Below, piece by piece: positions 61,477 to 64,000 of a stretch of 64,000 bases of DNA. A program made the position numbers and the translations under genes. The stretch's first letter is position 1. The number at the start of each line of letters is the position of its first letter. Under the pieces are notes generated by a model, which was given only the letters and a program-made list of their open reading frames with translations, was not told where the DNA came from and ran no database searches. Origin of the DNA: Alnus glutinosa (Eukaryota; Streptophyta; Magnoliopsida; Fagales; Betulaceae); NCBI RefSeq assembly GCF_958979055.1, contig NC_084888.1, positions 2,684,001 through 2,748,000 of the forward strand. The letters run 5' to 3'.

Positions 61477-61879
61477 TTTACAAGTTGTGTGTGAGCGATC
61501 AGCCCCTTATTCGGAGAAAGTACGTACTCTGTGTCTCGTCTAATATGTATAGTGGAAGTGGCGTTACTTTACTAATCAGAAGTTGCAAAGAAAAAATTTA
61601 CTTATCCGAGAAGATGTCATCTCCGATTGGAAGTTTGGAAGTCCTTCATCAAGGGGTAACCTCCAAGAAAAAGAATGACTTGACTGCGATGAGGCTTTTT
61701 TCCACGACCATGGATTAATGTCCTAAAGTAGGGTCATGAAGTGTAAATTAGCGCTTTTTTTTATCTTCCTATAAATATTCGGGGATTTAAAGATATTATA
61801 AAAGAATTGTACGTAGGTATGTCATTTTCTTATTATAAATTCACGACACGTGTATAATTTCATATGATACATTAAAAGT

Positions 61880-62115
61880 TTGTTTAGATTTGTAATTTCG
61901 AAACTTACAATTTAAAAATATTGTTTTAAAACGTGCAATTTAAAAATGTAAATTTAAAAAATGTAATTAAACATTTAGGAAAATTATAGTTTAACTTTTT
62001 AAAATCATATATTTTTAAAAGCGCACCTATTGCTTCCAATTTGAAAACACAAATATTTTCTATCACTTTCAAATCGCAAATTTTGAAAAACGCACTCTCA
62101 AACAATGCTAACAAT
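61880..62115. mobile_element. Degenerate Tourist-like MITE, copy 3
   Basis: The TTTGTTTAGATTTGTAATTTCGAA start and AACGCACTCTCAAAC end, with the internal ACATTTAGGAAAATTATAGTTTAA stretch, are a decayed version of the elements at 11833 and 45250. The outer termini are eroded and no TTA pair is clear. Confidence 0.55.
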
Positions 62116-62134
62116 ACTATTATCATGAAGACAC

Positions 62135-62284
62135 GAGTAATTCTACACGTATATTAAGTGTCTATAAAAAAATAATGTGACTTTTAAAATTATCATTGAG
62201 CGTATTATTGATCAAATGAAAATTTTAAAAATCACTTCATTTTTTTTATAGACACAAACACTTAATATGCATGTAGAATTACTC
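62135..62284. mobile_element. Palindromic MITE, about 150 bp
   Basis: GAGTAATTCTACACGTATAT at the left end matches the inverse of the right end (GAGTAATTCTACATGCATAT). The arms continue through TTAAGTGT and TCTATAAAAAAA to about 60 bp. No coding capacity and no sure target duplication. Confidence 0.7.
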
Positions 62285-63383
62285 TTAAGAGAATATAGAA
62301 TCTCCACAAGAATAAAATCTTGTTTTTATACTCTTTAGATCGAAATTCCTAAAAGGAAATTTTGGTGCATGCATTAACCTAGCCTCACATTATTGGATGC
62401 ATAAATCATTAAATTCGAAGTTGAATAGATAATAGAGTTAACGATAGACATTAATTGGGAGATTAATTTTCTTGAAAATCACATTTGCATGGCCCGCCAT
62501 ATAAAAGATTAAAAGACTAAAAGACAATTTATTTTTCTTCTTTTGTGCATGTCTTTAATGCCATCAAGTCACTTCATTTGATTCTACATTAATTTTTTTT
62601 AAAAAAAAAAAAAATAATAATAATAACAATAAATCATGAAATGTATTTCAATAATAAATATAGCCAGTTCTTATAGGAAGATGAAGCATAAAAACCAACC
62701 CCATTTTCAATTGCATTTGAGTGGTGGGTTTAAATTGAATCTTCCGCATCCTTAGGTTAGTTTTAATTGAGTATCCATTTCGTGTGATTTTTTTTTTTAT
62801 ATATATATGATAAGTACATATTTTTTTTAATTACAATAAAAATTTTTATTAAAAAAGTACATACTTCTCACATATTATTTAAAATATTTGGCTTGTAATT
62901 TTTATAACATCGTATATCTTGTAGTTTAATTTAAACCAACGGTCAAGATTGTATGCCTTTACAAAATCTTAAAAAAACACATTAACAAATATGCCTCTAA
63001 AATATCATAACTTTTCTTGTAGTTGAAGTCTGATTGAGTTCACTGACAACTCTTCAAAATTTAAATGGATTTATCCTAACTTGTCTAATAAGTTTAAAAA
63101 GCCCTAACCCAAAGCCCAGCAGGAGAATTCCTAACCTTATCAAACTCAAACCTCTTTTGCTTTATACCTACTTTTTATGTTTTCCTTTTGTTCCTAGGCC
63201 AATAGAGAAATCCTAGAGGCTAGAGGGAATAAGTAAAACACTTTTTTCGATCGTAGTCGATCTTCCTAGGCGACCGAAAGAAGAGGAAAAAGGAATGACA
63301 CCAACCCAAGCCCTCTTTTGAAAGATAGAGAGATGCCCTTTGATTATTTATAGAAGAAAATAAAGTTCAATAAATAGGAGATA

Positions 63384-63495
63384 TGACACAAATCTGCTAA
63401 TTCCACTGATTCTGCTTAAGTCCTCGCCTAAGACAGGGCACTTCTGTGCATCGCAAAACACATACAAACCATAATAATTAATGTCATAATAATGG
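63384..63495. repeat. Edge of a third duplication unit (C)
   Basis: AAATCTGCTAATTCCACTGAT, then AGTCCTCG, GGGCACTTCTGTGCATCGCA and ACAAACCATAATAATTAATGTC repeat the 3' flank found beside both RBR genes (53050, 60235). It directly follows the end segment of unit B. The similarity stops at about 63495, before any RBR exon, so unit C is truncated here. Confidence 0.75.
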
Positions 63496-63650
63496 TTCCG
63501 AATGATGCTTCCGATATGTTCGTTTTAATCTGTGTTCTTTTTGCTCCTGTGACTGCTTTATACGGCTATTTGAGAAGACCAGGTCACTTGTTTGACCAAT
63601 TTCTTTCTTTTTGTAATTATTTTCGTTTGTGTTGGGTCTGTTGTTAAAGA
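63492..63650 (+). other. Short hydrophobic open frame, unrecognised
   Basis: A frame of about 52 codons starts MVPNDASDMFVLICVLFAPV and ends at TAA. It could hold one membrane segment. No family was recognised, and it begins exactly where the third duplication unit breaks off. It may be a retroelement or gene fragment. Confidence 0.15.
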
Positions 63651-63654
63651 TGTC

Positions 63655-64000
63655 ATGACAAAACTAATTTTAGGGATCCCTAATAAAGTAGAAAATAGCA
63701 TAATAAAAAATAATACAATCGCACAAGACATCAAGATTTAAGTGGTTTGGCTTAATAAGTCTACATCCACCAACAAAGACGACCTAAAAAATATTCAATA
63801 ACAAAAGGTGGAGTACAAAGAGTAGTACAGAGAAAAACACTCAAACCCAAAAGCCTCAATATGACCAAATCTCACTCTCACTTTAAAGAGAATTATACAA
63901 AAGATCAGATACTATTCTAAATTCTCTAAACCACAGCGTGTGTGGCCAACACAAATAGTAAGAATCTACAAAGTGAGATCCACCAAGAAGTTGTTGCCTC
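63655..64000. mobile_element. Probable LTR-retroelement-like sequence at the window edge
   Basis: AAGATTTAAGTGGTTTGGC followed by ACATCCACC resembles a widespread plant Copia LTR motif. The element would extend past the window, so neither end could be checked. Confidence 0.3.

Larger units (their letters stand above)
60125..63378. repeat. Segmental duplication unit B (carries RBR gene B)
   Basis: It matches unit A in order: 3' flank near 60235, gene B, promoter region, then the CCAGCAGGAGAATTCCTAAC segment at about 63065-63378. It lacks the SINE of unit A but has its own MITE insertions (61880-62115, 62135-62284). Confidence 0.8.

Overview
This is nuclear DNA of a flowering plant, almost certainly a eudicot. 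It is AT-rich and intron-rich, and it is full of plant-type SINE, LINE, MITE and LTR relics. The protein-coding genes are all of plant type. The tree-like LINE and SINE tails hint at a woody rosid, but I cannot place it further.

Layout. (1) 3.1-8.4 kb, + strand: a complete 8-exon gene for a glucose-6-phosphate 1-epimerase-type mutarotase. (2) 9.8-12.2 kb: three MITEs. (3) 13.8-15.8 kb, + strand: a gene for an ADA1/Hfi1-type subunit of the SAGA coactivator, with its coding region in one exon and a long leader with upstream ORFs. (4) 20.4-22.2 kb, - strand: a small two-exon gene for a 123-residue protein with a GYQDVQVMWEML motif. (5) 22.2-32.1 kb: gene-poor, with microsatellites and a 243-bp tandem duplication. 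(6) 32.2-46.6 kb, - strand: a 12-exon, 14.4-kb gene for a chloroplast Rubisco activase-like AAA protein (424 residues), which includes a 10-nt microexon. (7) 47-52 kb: mobile DNA and broken genes: a foldback element, a phototropin LOV2 exon fragment next to an L-type lectin fragment split by a solo LTR, and a fresh 5'-truncated LINE with its target duplication. (8) 52.9-63.5 kb, - strand: a tandem segmental duplication carrying two RBR-type E3 ubiquitin ligase genes and the truncated edge of a third unit.

The genes do not form a pathway. They are independent plant housekeeping or regulatory genes separated by repeats. The clearest structural story is retroposition. Several insertions carry exact target-site duplications, and three are nothing but the last few tens of bases of a LINE. 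Two of those lie within about 60 bp of a 3' splice site. All exon borders were deduced by hand from reading frame, GT-AG signals and family similarity. No alignment or expression data were used. I see no clearly new enzyme system. The most unusual items are the microexon, the micro-insertions and the LOV2/lectin chimera.
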